Part shown: positions 22,286-31,439 of the stretch, piece by piece
How the letters are laid out: each line of letters starts with the position of its first letter
Numbering within the stretch: position 1 is the first letter of the stretch
Assembly (NCBI RefSeq): GCF_003967035.1
Contig: NZ_AP018560.1
Location: forward strand, 1,201,001-1,265,000
DNA from: Aerosticca soli
Lineage (GTDB): Bacteria > Pseudomonadota > Gammaproteobacteria > Xanthomonadales > Rhodanobacteraceae
DNA length: 64,000 nucleotides
Direction of reading: 5' to 3'
The notes under the pieces: generated by a model
Databases searched by the model: none
Told to the model about the DNA's origin: nothing
What the model saw: only the letters and a program-made list of their open reading frames with translations
Program-made: the position numbers and the translations under genes

Positions 22286-24076
22286 ATGGATCACATCCGC
22301 AACTTCTCCATCATCGCCCACATCGACCACGGCAAGTCGACCCTGGCCGACCGCATCATCCAGATCTGCGGCGGGCTGGAAGAGCGCGAGATGGAAGCGC
22401 AGGTGCTCGACAGCAACCCGATCGAACGCGAGCGCGGCATCACCATCAAGGCGCAGTCGGTGTCGCTGCCGTACAAGGCACGCGACGGCAAGACCTACCA
22501 GCTCAACTTCATCGACACGCCCGGACACGTCGATTTCTCCTATGAGGTCTCGCGCTCGCTGGCCGCCTGCGAGGGCGCGTTGCTGGTGGTCGATGCCGCG
22601 CAGGGGGTGGAGGCGCAGTCGGTGGCCAACTGCTACACCGCCATCGAGATGGGCCTGGAAGTGGTGCCGGTGCTCAACAAGATTGACTTGCCGACCGCCG
22701 ACGTCGAGAAGGTCAAAGCCGAGATCGAGGCGGTGATCGGCATCGACGCCAGCGACGCGGTGGCGGTGAGCGCCAAGACCGGGCAGAACGTGGTCGAGGT
22801 GCTGGAGGCGATCGTCGCGCGCATCCCGCCGCCCAAGCCGCGCGACACCGACCGCCTGCAGGCGCTGATCATCGATTCCTGGTTCGACAATTACCTCGGC
22901 GTGGTGTCGCTGGTGCGGGTGATGCAGGGCGAGATCAAACCCGGCGACAAGCTGCAGGTCATGTCCACCGGTCGCAGCCACGAGGTGAGCGAGGTGGGCG
23001 TGTTCACGCCCAAGCGCAAGAAGCTCGAACGGCTTTCGGCGGGCGAGGTGGGCTGGGTCACCGCCTCGATCAAGGACGTGCACGGCGCGCCGGTGGGCGA
23101 CACCTTCACCCATGCCAACCGGCCTGCGGAAAAGCCGCTGCCCGGCTTCCAGACCATGCAGCCGCGCGTGTTCGCCGGCCTGTTTCCGGTCGCCGCCGAC
23201 GATTACCCGGCGCTGCGCGAAGCGCTGGAAAAACTGCGCCTCAACGACGCGGCGCTGTTCTTCGAGCCGGAGAGCTCCGAGGCGATGGGTTTCGGCTTTC
23301 GCTGCGGCTTTCTCGGCATGCTGCACATGGAGATCGTGCAGGAGCGCCTGGAGCGCGAATACGATCTCGACCTCGTCACCACCGCGCCGACGGTGGTCTA
23401 CGAGGTCCTCAAGACCGACGGCAGCACGATGCGGCTGGACAACCCGGCCAAGCTGCCGCCCTCGCCGCAGGTGGTGGAGATCCGCGAGCCGATCATCCTG
23501 GCCAACATCCTCACCCCGCCCGAGTACGTCGGCAACGTCATCACCCTGTGCGAGGAAAAGCGCGGCGTGCAGCGTTCGATCCAGTACCTGGCCAGCCAGG
23601 TGCAGATCAGCTACGAGCTGCCGCTGGCCGAGGTGGTACTGGACTTCTTCGATCGGCTGAAGTCGGTCTCGCGCGGCTACGCCTCGATGGACTACCACTT
23701 CGACCGCTTCGAGGCCGGCCCGTTCGTGCGTGTGGACGTGCTGATCAACGGCGACCGCGTGGATGCGCTCAGCCTGATCGTGCACCGCAACCAGGCCGAG
23801 CGGCGCGGGCGTGAGCTGGTCGAGCGGATGAAGGACCTGATCCCGCGCCAGCAGTTCGACGTGGCGATCCAGGCCGCCATCGGTGCGCAGATCATCGCCC
23901 GTTCCACGGTCAAGGCGCTGCGCAAGAACGTGCTGGCCAAGTGCTACGGCGGTGACGTCACCCGCAAGAAGAAGCTCCTGGAGAAGCAGAAAGAAGGCAA
24001 GAAACGCATGAAGCAGGTCGGCCGCGTGGAGATTCCGCAGGAAGCCTTCCTGGCCGTGCTCAAGGTGGACAAATGA
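22286..24076 (+). CDS. lepA: Elongation factor 4 (LepA/EF4)
   Basis: 596-residue translational GTPase. The G1 motif is [19 protein letters not shown] is G3 and NKID is G4. Domains resembling EF-G II, III and V are followed by the LepA-specific C-terminal domain ending [21 protein letters not shown]. It acts on stalled or assembling ribosomes at the membrane. ATG 22286 ([14 protein letters not shown]) is the normal start. First gene of the lepA-lepB-DUF4845-rnc-era-recO run. Confidence 0.97.
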   Translation: MDHIRNFSIIAHIDHGKSTLADRIIQICGGLEEREMEAQVLDSNPIERERGITIKAQSVSLPYKARDGKTYQLNFIDTPGHVDFSYEVSRSLAACEGALLVVDAAQGVEAQSVANCYTAIEMGLEVVPVLNKIDLPTADVEKVKAEIEAVIGIDASDAVAVSAKTGQNVVEVLEAIVARIPPPKPRDTDRLQALIIDSWFDNYLGVVSLVRVMQGEIKPGDKLQVMSTGRSHEVSEVGVFTPKRKKLERLSAGEVGWVTASIKDVHGAPVGDTFTHANRPAEKPLPGFQTMQPRVFAGLFPVAADDYPALREALEKLRLNDAALFFEPESSEAMGFGFRCGFLGMLHMEIVQERLEREYDLDLVTTAPTVVYEVLKTDGSTMRLDNPAKLPPSPQVVEIREPIILANILTPPEYVGNVITLCEEKRGVQRSIQYLASQVQISYELPLAEVVLDFFDRLKSVSRGYASMDYHFDRFEAGPFVRVDVLINGDRVDALSLIVHRNQAERRGRELVERMKDLIPRQQFDVAIQAAIGAQIIARSTVKALRKNVLAKCYGGDVTRKKKLLEKQKEGKKRMKQVGRVEIPQEAFLAVLKVDK

Positions 24077-24179
24077 GACGGGGCGTCATCGAAAACGGCG
24101 CGAGAGGAACGGCGTCCTCGCCGGTCTCTTCGCCGGCGTTCGTCCTCTGCCGCGCGTCCTAAAAAAAGGAACCATCCGC

Positions 24180-25112
24180 ATGGATTTCGATTTCTCGGCG
24201 ATTCTGCTCGGCCTGACCGTGCTGTTCGGGGTGGTCTGGGGGCTGGACCGCCTGTTCTTCTATCGCCGCCGCAAGGCGCGTCTGGCCGCGCAGGGGCGGG
24301 AATACCGCGATCCGGCGCCGGTGGACTGGTCGCGTTCGCTGTTTCCGGTGGTGCTGGTCGTGCTGGTGCTGCGCTCCTTCGTGGCCGAGCCGTTCCGCAT
24401 CCCGTCCGGCTCGATGATGCCGACGCTGGACGTGGGCGATTTCATCCTGGTCAACAAGTTTGCCTACGGGCTGCGCGTGCCGGCTTTCAACAACAAGTTC
24501 CTGAGCCTCGGTGAACCCAAGCGGGGCGACGTGGTGGTATTCCGTTTTCCCGGCTATCTCTGCCGCGACGAAGCCGGCCGGCTGCGTCGAGTGGGTGGCG
24601 ACGAGAGCGGCCCGCCGATGCTGGGCCCCGGCTATCGCTGTCCGGAGCAACCGCTGCCGGTGCAGCAGCAGAACTGGATCAAGCGCGTGATCGGCCTGCC
24701 CGGCGACGTCGTCGAGGTCCACGACAGCCAGATCACCATCAACGGCAAGCCGGTCAAGGCCGATTACGTCGGCCCCTTCACCGGCGACCGCCGCCGCCCG
24801 GAGGATGCCGAGCTGCTCGCCTACGGCGCGACCATTTGGAATGAACACCTGGACGGCGTCGACCACCTCATCGCGCGGATGCCCGATCGCATGCCGACCC
24901 AGCCCATTCCCAACGAGCTCGTCCCCTCGCGCGTGCCCGAGGACTGCTATCTGGTCATGGGCGATGACCGCGAGAACAGCCTGGACAGCCGCTGGTGGGG
25001 CTGCGTGCCGGAGAAGAACCTGGCCGGCAAGGCTTTCCTGATCTGGATGAGCTGGAAAGGCTGGGGCACCGGTGGCGTGGACTGGCGCCGGATCGGCACG
25101 GTGGTGCACTGA
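24180..25112 (+). CDS. lepB: Signal peptidase I
   Basis: 310-residue inner-membrane serine protease that removes signal peptides. Two N-terminal hydrophobic segments (about 5-22 and 52-66) flank a basic cytoplasmic loop. The catalytic Ser78 is in FRIPSGSMMPTL and the Lys168 in NWIKRVIGLPGD, with MGDDRENSLDSRWWG near the end. An inserted loop with two cysteines (about 128-155) is typical of Gram-negative LepB. AAAGGA precedes the ATG. Confidence 0.96.
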   Translation: MDFDFSAILLGLTVLFGVVWGLDRLFFYRRRKARLAAQGREYRDPAPVDWSRSLFPVVLVVLVLRSFVAEPFRIPSGSMMPTLDVGDFILVNKFAYGLRVPAFNNKFLSLGEPKRGDVVVFRFPGYLCRDEAGRLRRVGGDESGPPMLGPGYRCPEQPLPVQQQNWIKRVIGLPGDVVEVHDSQITINGKPVKADYVGPFTGDRRRPEDAELLAYGATIWNEHLDGVDHLIARMPDRMPTQPIPNELVPSRVPEDCYLVMGDDRENSLDSRWWGCVPEKNLAGKAFLIWMSWKGWGTGGVDWRRIGTVVH

Positions 25113-25180
25113 TGCGGCACGCGTCGCTGGCATAATCGTCGCTGCGGCCGTTCCGGTTCGCGATGAGGGAGGGGAGACTC

Positions 25181-25564
25181 ATGAAAACACGGCAAGGCGG
25201 CATGACCTTGATCGGTTTCCTGTTCGTGCTGGCCATCGTCGGCTTCTTCGGCTACATGGCCATGAAGCTGGTGCCGGCCTACACGGAGTACATGGGCGTG
25301 AGCAAGGCGATGAGCCAGATCGCCAGCGGCGGCATGGAAGGCAAGACGCTCGACGATGTCCGCCGCGATCTGCTCTACAAGATGGGTTTCCAGTACGTGG
25401 ACGACGCCACCATCAAGCCCAGCGACATCACCCTGGACCGTGCCGGCAACGGCGCCACGCTGCGCGTCGCCTACGACAAGGTGGTGCCGTTCCTCTACAA
25501 CATCTCCTTCCTGCTGCACTTCGAAAAGAGCGTGCAACTGCAAGGCGCACCGACGGGCCAGTAA
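25181..25564 (+). CDS. DUF4845 single-span membrane protein
   Basis: 127 residues. A short basic N-terminus leads to the hydrophobic segment MTLIGFLFVLAIVGFFGYMA, which resembles a type IV pilin or pseudopilin leader (GG-M-TLIGF) with a basic residue ahead, and a small soluble domain follows. The DUF4845 family is conserved between lepB and rnc in gamma- and betaproteobacteria, and its function is unknown. GGGAGG ribosome binding site at about 25170. The prepilin likeness is my observation; peptidase processing is not known. Confidence 0.8.
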   Translation: MKTRQGGMTLIGFLFVLAIVGFFGYMAMKLVPAYTEYMGVSKAMSQIASGGMEGKTLDDVRRDLLYKMGFQYVDDATIKPSDITLDRAGNGATLRVAYDKVVPFLYNISFLLHFEKSVQLQGAPTGQ

Positions 25565-25568
25565 GCGT

Positions 25569-26222
25569 TTGAAGCTCGACTACGCTTTCCGCGACGAAGC
25601 TCTGCTGCAGTTGGCGCTCACCCACCGCAGCGCCGGCCGGCCGAACAACGAGCGGCTGGAGTTCCTGGGCGATGCGCTGCTGGGCGCGCTGGTGGCCGAG
25701 CTGCTCTTCGAGGTTCATCCGCAGGCCAGCGAAGGCGAGCTGTCGCGCTTGCGCGCCCAGCTGGTGAACGGCCCGGCGCTGGCGGTGATCGCGCGTGAGA
25801 TGGGGCTGGGCGAGGCCTTGCGGCTGGGGCCGGGCGAGCTCAAGAGCGGCGGGTTCCGGCGCGATTCGATCCTGGCCGACGCCTTCGAGGCGGTGCTCGC
25901 CGCGGTCTACCTCGATGGCGGGTTCGGCGCTTGCCGTACGCTGGTGCGGCAATGGTTCGCGCCGCGCGTGGCCGCCCTGCCCAAGGCGGCCAAGGATGCC
26001 AAGACCCGCCTGCAGGAATGGCTGCAGGCGCGTGCGCTGCCGCTGCCGAGCTACGAGCTGCTGGACAGCCGCGGCGAGGAGCACGCCAGGATCTTCGAAG
26101 TGCGCTGCGCGGTCAGCGAGCCCCGGCCGCTGAGCGCGCAGGCGAGCGGCTCCAGCCGCCGGCAGGCCGAGCAGGAGGCCGCACAGGCGGTGCTCGATCA
26201 GCTCGAAACCGCGGCGCGCTGA
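25569..26222 (+). CDS. rnc: Ribonuclease III
   Basis: 217-residue double-strand-specific endoribonuclease. The catalytic signature [13 protein letters not shown] and the second acidic cluster [18 protein letters not shown] form the Mg site. The C-terminal dsRBD runs from about [20 protein letters not shown] to [18 protein letters not shown]. The start is probably TTG 25569 ([13 protein letters not shown]), four bases past the DUF4845 stop, because no in-frame ATG or GTG fits and the family begins with a short lead before Y-x-F. Confidence 0.94.
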   Translation: MKLDYAFRDEALLQLALTHRSAGRPNNERLEFLGDALLGALVAELLFEVHPQASEGELSRLRAQLVNGPALAVIAREMGLGEALRLGPGELKSGGFRRDSILADAFEAVLAAVYLDGGFGACRTLVRQWFAPRVAALPKAAKDAKTRLQEWLQARALPLPSYELLDSRGEEHARIFEVRCAVSEPRPLSAQASGSSRRQAEQEAAQAVLDQLETAAR

Positions 26223-26260
26223 AGGCTTTGAGTTTTTTCTTTTTTCGCAACGGCCAAGGC

Positions 26261-27193
26261 ATGAACGAACCGCACCAGCACGACGAACCGGCGACTCCGG
26301 AGCCCGATTTCCGTTGCGGCATGGTGGCTCTGGTGGGCCGTCCCAACGTCGGCAAGTCCACCCTGCTCAACGCGTTGATCGGCTTTCGCCTATCCATCGT
26401 CAGCCCGCGCCCGCAGACCACGCGCCACCGCATTCTCGGCATCGATACCGGCGAGGCCGGACAGATCCTGTACGTCGACACGCCGGGCATGCACCGCGGC
26501 GGGCGGCGGGCGATCAACCGCAGCCTGAACCGCGTTGCGCGTGCGGCGCTCGACGAGGTCGATCTCGTCGTGCAGGTGATCGAGGCCGGGCGCTGGACCG
26601 AGGAGGACGAGGCGCTGTACGCCCTGCTCGCCGGCCAGCCGGTGCCGCGGCTGCTCGCCATCAACAAGGTCGACCTGGCCCGCGACAAGGCCGCGCTGCT
26701 GCCCTTCGTCGCGGAGCTTGCGGCCAGCCATGCCTTCGACGCCGTCCACTACGTCAGCGCGCGCCGGCGCAAGGGGCTGGAGCCGCTGCGGGCCGACATC
26801 CTCGCCCGCCTGCCGGCCCGCCCGGCGGTGTTCGGCCCCGACGAGATCACCGACCGCAGCGAGCGTTTCCTCGCCGCCGAGCGGGTGCGCGAGCAGCTCA
26901 TGCTGCGGCTGGACCAGGAAGTGCCCTACGCGACCACGGTGGAGATCGAGCGGTTCCAGGACCGCGACGACGGCGTGACCGAGATCCATGCGGTGATCTG
27001 GGTCGAGCGCGAAGGCCAGAAGGCGATCGTGATCGGTCAGGGCGGGGCCCAGCTCAAGGCGATCGGCGCGGCCGCGCGGCGGCAGATGGAGAGCCTGTTC
27101 GGCCGCAAGGTATTCCTGAAGCTGTGGGTCAAGGTGCGCGAGGGCTGGAGCGACGACGAGCACCAGCTCAAACGCTTCGGCTACGCTGACTGA
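26261..27193 (+). CDS. era: GTPase Era
   Basis: 310-residue 16S rRNA-binding GTPase needed for 30S maturation. The G1 motif is [22 protein letters not shown] is G3 and NKVD is G4. The C-terminal KH domain has [19 protein letters not shown]. The first 20 residues, rich in His, Glu and Pro, are an extension before the G domain. Position after rnc is the classical rnc-era-recO order. Confidence 0.97.
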   Translation: MNEPHQHDEPATPEPDFRCGMVALVGRPNVGKSTLLNALIGFRLSIVSPRPQTTRHRILGIDTGEAGQILYVDTPGMHRGGRRAINRSLNRVARAALDEVDLVVQVIEAGRWTEEDEALYALLAGQPVPRLLAINKVDLARDKAALLPFVAELAASHAFDAVHYVSARRRKGLEPLRADILARLPARPAVFGPDEITDRSERFLAAERVREQLMLRLDQEVPYATTVEIERFQDRDDGVTEIHAVIWVEREGQKAIVIGQGGAQLKAIGAAARRQMESLFGRKVFLKLWVKVREGWSDDEHQLKRFGYAD

Positions 27194-27230
27194 AGGTCTG
27201 CGCGGCCGGTAGGCGAAGGAGCCTCGAGCC

Positions 27231-27932
27231 TTGCGTCTGGAACAGCAGCCGGTCTATGTCCTGCATCTGCGCGCCTATCGCGAGACCTCGCTGCTGCTGG
27301 AGTGTCTGAGCCGCGACCGCGGTCGCCTGGGCGTTGTCGCGCGCGGCGTGCGTGGCGCGCGGGCGCGCGTGTCGCGGGCGCAGCTCGAGCCTTTCCAGGC
27401 GCTCAGGTGCGATCTTCTGCTGCGCGGCGAGCTGGCCACACTGCTTGCGGCGGAAGGCGACGGCCCGGTCCGCCGCCTGGCCGGCACGGCGGGTCTGGCC
27501 GGGCTCTATCTCAATGAGCTCACGGTCCGCTTCACCCGTCGCCAGGACCCGCACCCGGCCTTGTTCGCGGCCTATGCGCGCACGCTCGGGCGGCTGGCGG
27601 CCGGCGAGGCGCCGGACTGGACGCTGCGCCGCTTCGAGCGCGACCTGCTGCAGGCGACCGGCTATGCCCTGCGTCTGGACAGCACGGCCGAGGGCGCGCC
27701 GCTCGAACCGGAAGGCTGGTACGTCTACCAGGTCGAGCGTGGCCCGGTGCGCTGCCCGCCGGAACACGCCTATGCGCTGCGCGGCGTCGATCTTGCCGCC
27801 CTGGCCGCGGACCGCGAGCCCGCGCCCGCCGCCCGCTTGCCGCTGCGGGCGATGATGCGCGAGGTGATCCGTCACCACCTGGGTGGCGAACCGCGCACCT
27901 GGCAGTGGCTGGCCCGTCTGCCGCGGCGCTGA
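27231..27932 (+). CDS. recO: DNA repair protein RecO
   Basis: 233-residue mediator that loads RecA on SSB-coated DNA with RecR. The N-terminal OB fold reads PVYVLHLRAYRETSLLLECLSR-like (AYRETSLLLECLSRDRGRL), followed by GARARVSRAQLEPFQAL and the all-helical C-domain (WTLRRFERDLLQATGYAL). The start is TTG 27231. Third gene of rnc-era-recO; convergent with the REC-Hpt gene, leaving 4 bp between stops. Confidence 0.92.
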   Translation: MRLEQQPVYVLHLRAYRETSLLLECLSRDRGRLGVVARGVRGARARVSRAQLEPFQALRCDLLLRGELATLLAAEGDGPVRRLAGTAGLAGLYLNELTVRFTRRQDPHPALFAAYARTLGRLAAGEAPDWTLRRFERDLLQATGYALRLDSTAEGAPLEPEGWYVYQVERGPVRCPPEHAYALRGVDLAALAADREPAPAARLPLRAMMREVIRHHLGGEPRTWQWLARLPRR

Positions 27933-27936
27933 AGGC

Positions 27937-28677
27937 TCAATCCGGCGTCGCGTGGCCGAGCGCGGCGAGGGTGCCGGTGAGCGTGCCGCGGAAGGCCGCG
28001 CATTCACCGGGCGCGGGTGTGCGCCCGCTCCTGAGCCGCGCGAGCAGCCTGGCCGCCTGATCGGCCAGCGCGCTGGCCCCGCAGAAACCGCACGAGGCGC
28101 GCAGCCGGTGCAGGCGGTCGATCCATTCTTCCGGCTGGCCGGCACCGTGGTCGAGGTCGCGCAGCAGGCCGTGCAGTTCCTCGCCGAGCAGACGGCGCAG
28201 GGCTTCGAGGGTCGCCGCATCGCCGCTGGCCGCCAGGGCGGTGGCATCGTCGAGCAGCGGCGCCGATGCGGTGAAGAACGCCAGCAGCCGGCCGAGCGCG
28301 GCGAGATCGCAAGGCTTGGCCAGGGTGTCGGCAAAGCCCAGCGCCAGCAGCCGCCGGCGCTCATGCGCGGGAAGTTCCGCGCTGGTCGCCACCGCCGGCG
28401 CATGCCGGCTCGCCGCCTTGGGATCGCCGCGCAAGGCGGTAAGCAGGGCACAGGCGCCCAGGTCCGGCATGTGCACGTCGAGCAGCAGCAGATCGAAGGC
28501 GGTGGCGCCGGCCACAGCCAGGGCCGAGCCACCATCGGCGCAGGCGCTCACATCGGCACCCAGGCGTTCCAGCCCGGTGACGAGGACAAGCCGGCTGGCC
28601 GGATCGTCGTCGGCCACCAGGACCCGCGGCGCCGGGCAAGGCGTCGCCAATGGGGGGCTGAGGGTGGCATCGGGCAT
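27937..28677 (-). CDS. Receiver-Hpt phosphorelay protein
   Basis: 246 residues with two phosphorelay modules. A receiver domain at about 18-135 has VADDD, phospho-acceptor D67 in LLLLDVHMPD and K121 in TLAKP; a C-terminal Hpt-like helical domain has H190 in RLHRLRASCGFCGA, the usual HxLKG-type phosphorylated His with Arg in place of Lys. No DNA-binding or output domain is present. It is an orphan: no kinase is adjacent. Such proteins shuttle phosphate between hybrid kinases and other regulators. Convergent with recO. Confidence 0.78.
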   Translation of the reverse strand: MPDATLSPPLATPCPAPRVLVADDDPASRLVLVTGLERLGADVSACADGGSALAVAGATAFDLLLLDVHMPDLGACALLTALRGDPKAASRHAPAVATSAELPAHERRRLLALGFADTLAKPCDLAALGRLLAFFTASAPLLDDATALAASGDAATLEALRRLLGEELHGLLRDLDHGAGQPEEWIDRLHRLRASCGFCGASALADQAARLLARLRSGRTPAPGECAAFRGTLTGTLAALGHATPD

Positions 28678-28721
28678 GACGTGTCCATGTCGTTCAGCTG
28701 TATCGGGCAGAATGGCCGGTC

Positions 28722-30734
28722 ATGCGCTGCGCTTCAAGGCCCGTCCTCGTTCTTTGTGCCGGTCTGTGCGGTTTCGCGGCGGCGGGAGAGGCCGTCGCGG
28801 CGGTCACGCTGGCGGCACGCAGCGTGCAGTGGCCGGGCGTGCAGCTCGAGGCGGTGCGGCTCGAGCTTGCCGACGATGACGCCGGCGGCGTGCGTGCCCG
28901 GCTCGCGGTGGGCGCCGCCGACGTTCCGGCGCTGGGCTGGCACCGGCTGGGACTGCAGCTGGAAGGGCGGCTGACCCGCGACCTGCAGCGGCGCTGGTGG
29001 CTGGCCGGACCGCTCAAGCTCACGGGCGCGCCCGGCGCGGCGCTGGCCGATGCGCGCCTGTCGGCAGTGGTGGACGCGCAGGCCAATACCCTCGAGCTCG
29101 ACCTCGCCCAGGGCGCGACGATGCTGCATGCCGCGCTGCCGCTGGACCAGCCCAGCCACGCCCAGTTCGCCCTGGCCAGCCTGCCGGTGGCCTGGCTGGG
29201 CGGCGTGTTCGGCGCTCGCCCCGGGCTGCAGGGGCAGCTGGATGCGCAGCTTGCGTTGGATGCGGGCGCGGGCACCGTGCGCACCGCCGGCACTTTCGAC
29301 CTGCACGGGCTCGGCCTGGCCTGGCGGGACGGGCATGCGCAGGGCATCGACGGCAGCGGCCGGCTCGAACTCGAAGCCGGCGACGGGACCACGCGGCTCG
29401 AGCTCGAGGCGGGGCTGCACGATGGCCGCGTGGCGCAAGGTGCCTGGGGCGCGGAACTGCCGCCCCACCCGGTACAGATCGCCGCCACGGCACGCTTCGC
29501 GGCGGGCCAGGCGACACTGGCCCTGCTGCGCGTGAGCGATCCGGATGCGCTGCAGCTCGAGGGTGCCCTGCGCTGGGACACGCAAGGACGGCTGGACGAG
29601 ATGCGCATCGATCGTCTCCAGGCGCGCCTGCCGGCCGCCTATCGCCGTTACGGCCGCCGCTGGCTGGCCGCGACGTACGGGCTCGACGACCTGCGCACCG
29701 CCGGCACCTTCGAGGCCGCGCTGGACTGGCGCGGCGGCGGTCTCCACGCGCTGGCCGTCCGTGGCCAAGGGCTGGCGCTGGCCGATGTGGACGGGCGTCT
29801 GGACGTCGCCGGCCTCGGCGGCGCGCTGGACTGGCATCGGCGCGACGAACGCCCGGCGACCACACTGGCATGGACCGCGCTGCGCTGGCGGGACTTCGCC
29901 TTCGGTCCGGTGGAAACCCGCTGGCGCAGTCACGCCGGCCTGCTCGCGCTGGAGGCACCGGCCGTGGTGCCGTTCCTGGGCGGGGACATCCACGTACAGG
30001 CGCTGGCCTGGCGGCCGCAGCCGGAAGCCGGTCAGCCCAGGCTCACCGCTACGCTGGCCTTCACCGGCATCGACCTGGGGGCATTCAGCGCCGCGCTCGG
30101 CTGGCCGCGGTTTCCGGGCATCCTGGGCGGGGCGATACCGGCCCTGCGCTGGGTCGGCGACCGCATCGATCTGGCCGGTGGGCTCTCGCTCCACGTGTTC
30201 GACGGCTTCGTCGACGTCACCCGGCTCGCGTTGTCCGCGCCGTTCGGGCCGCATCCGGAACTTGCCGCCGATCTGGCCCTGCGTGGCCTGGATCTGGCCG
30301 CATTCACCAGCGTGTTCGACATCGGCCACATCAGCGGCCGGCTGGACGGGGACATCCAGGGCCTGCGCCTGGTCGACTGGACGCCGGTGGCCTTCGACGC
30401 CTATCTGCATGCCGATGGCGGCGGGCAGATCAGCCAGCGCGCGCTCGACAACCTGACCGCGCTGGGCGGCGGCAGCACTGCCGGCGGCCTGCAACGCGCG
30501 ATGCTGCGCTGGTTCAAGCACTTCGGTTACCGGCGCATCGGCCTGCGCTGTCGCCTCGCCGACGGCGTCTGCCGGATGGGCGGACTGGAGTCGGACGCGG
30601 ATGGCTACACTATCCTCGAAGGCAGTGGCCTGCCGCATCTTCGCGTGATCGGCCACCAGGAACGGGTGGACTGGCCGACCCTGGTGCGCAGACTGCAATC
30701 CGCCGCGGCCGGCGGCGCCCCGCAGGTACGCTGA
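28722..30734 (+). CDS. YdbH-family intermembrane lipid transport protein
   Basis: 670-residue protein with an N-terminal signal or anchor (VLVLCAGLCGFAAAGEAVAA) followed by long amphipathic beta repeats of the AsmA-like/DUF748 kind. The C-terminal stretch DAYLHADGGGQISQRALDNL to GGLQRAMLRWFKHFGYRRIGL matches the YdbH C-terminus. In E. coli, YdbH pairs with lipoprotein YnbE to bridge the periplasm and move phospholipids redundantly with TamB and YhdP. The next gene encodes YnbE and YdbL in one chain, which supports the assignment. 670 residues is shorter than the E. coli protein. Confidence 0.75.
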   Translation: MRCASRPVLVLCAGLCGFAAAGEAVAAVTLAARSVQWPGVQLEAVRLELADDDAGGVRARLAVGAADVPALGWHRLGLQLEGRLTRDLQRRWWLAGPLKLTGAPGAALADARLSAVVDAQANTLELDLAQGATMLHAALPLDQPSHAQFALASLPVAWLGGVFGARPGLQGQLDAQLALDAGAGTVRTAGTFDLHGLGLAWRDGHAQGIDGSGRLELEAGDGTTRLELEAGLHDGRVAQGAWGAELPPHPVQIAATARFAAGQATLALLRVSDPDALQLEGALRWDTQGRLDEMRIDRLQARLPAAYRRYGRRWLAATYGLDDLRTAGTFEAALDWRGGGLHALAVRGQGLALADVDGRLDVAGLGGALDWHRRDERPATTLAWTALRWRDFAFGPVETRWRSHAGLLALEAPAVVPFLGGDIHVQALAWRPQPEAGQPRLTATLAFTGIDLGAFSAALGWPRFPGILGGAIPALRWVGDRIDLAGGLSLHVFDGFVDVTRLALSAPFGPHPELAADLALRGLDLAAFTSVFDIGHISGRLDGDIQGLRLVDWTPVAFDAYLHADGGGQISQRALDNLTALGGGSTAGGLQRAMLRWFKHFGYRRIGLRCRLADGVCRMGGLESDADGYTILEGSGLPHLRVIGHQERVDWPTLVRRLQSAAAGGAPQVR

Positions 30735-30754
30735 CAAAAACCGAAGGTGAGCCG

Positions 30755-31369
30755 ATGCGCAAAAGTCTGTTCCTGTGCTTCTCCCTCTGGCTGCTGCTCG
30801 CCGCCGGTTGCGTCACCGTCAATGTGTATTTTCCGGAAGCCGCGGCGCAGCAGGCTGCCGATCGTTTCATCGACAGCGTGATCGACGCCCAGGACGCCGC
30901 CCCTGCCAAGCCGGCGTCCTCGACCTCGCCCCGGCGCGATCCGCCTGCGCCGACGGCACGCCCGCCGGCGGCGATGCTGCTCGAACTGCTGGTGCCCTCG
31001 GCGCAGGCCGCGCAGACGCCGGATCTCACCCTGGAGACGCCGGCCACGCGGGCGATCCATGCCCGCATGCGTGAGCGTTTCGCGCATGATCTTGCGCCGC
31101 TGCTGGACGGCGGCGTGGTCGGCTTGACCCGTGACGGTCTGGTGGCGCTGCGCGATGCGGACGGCCTCGATCCGGCCGCGCGGGCCAGGGCCGAGGCCGT
31201 GATCGCCGCGGAAAACCGCGACCGCGAGGCGCTCTATCGCGAGATCGCGCAGGCCAACGGCCACCCGGAATGGGAGGCGCAGATCCGCGTCACCTTCGCC
31301 CGCAGCTGGATCGAGCATGCGCGACCCGGCTGGTATCATCAGGACGCCGCCGGCCGCTGGCAGCGCTAG
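30755..31369 (+). CDS. Fused YnbE-YdbL lipoprotein (DUF1318 C-terminus)
   Basis: 204 residues. The signal peptide ends in lipobox LAAGC near residue 19 and runs straight into VTVNVYFPEAAAQQAAD, the YnbE signature. A Pro/Ala-rich linker (about 45-85) is followed by a YdbL/DUF1318 domain: GLTRDGLVALRDA, AENRDREALYREIAQANGH and RVTFARSWIEHARPGWYHQD. In E. coli these are two genes, ynbE and ydbL, after ydbH; here they form one polypeptide in the same operon position, 20 bp after the ydbH-like gene. A lipidated anchor carrying its own YdbL-type partner is inferred. Confidence 0.82.
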   Translation: MRKSLFLCFSLWLLLAAGCVTVNVYFPEAAAQQAADRFIDSVIDAQDAAPAKPASSTSPRRDPPAPTARPPAAMLLELLVPSAQAAQTPDLTLETPATRAIHARMRERFAHDLAPLLDGGVVGLTRDGLVALRDADGLDPAARARAEAVIAAENRDREALYREIAQANGHPEWEAQIRVTFARSWIEHARPGWYHQDAAGRWQR

Positions 31370-31439
31370 CGGCTCTTCCCATCGGTTTCCCCAGCGTCCG
31401 TATCACGTCCGGGCGCCAAGCGACTTTTCCTCCGACACC

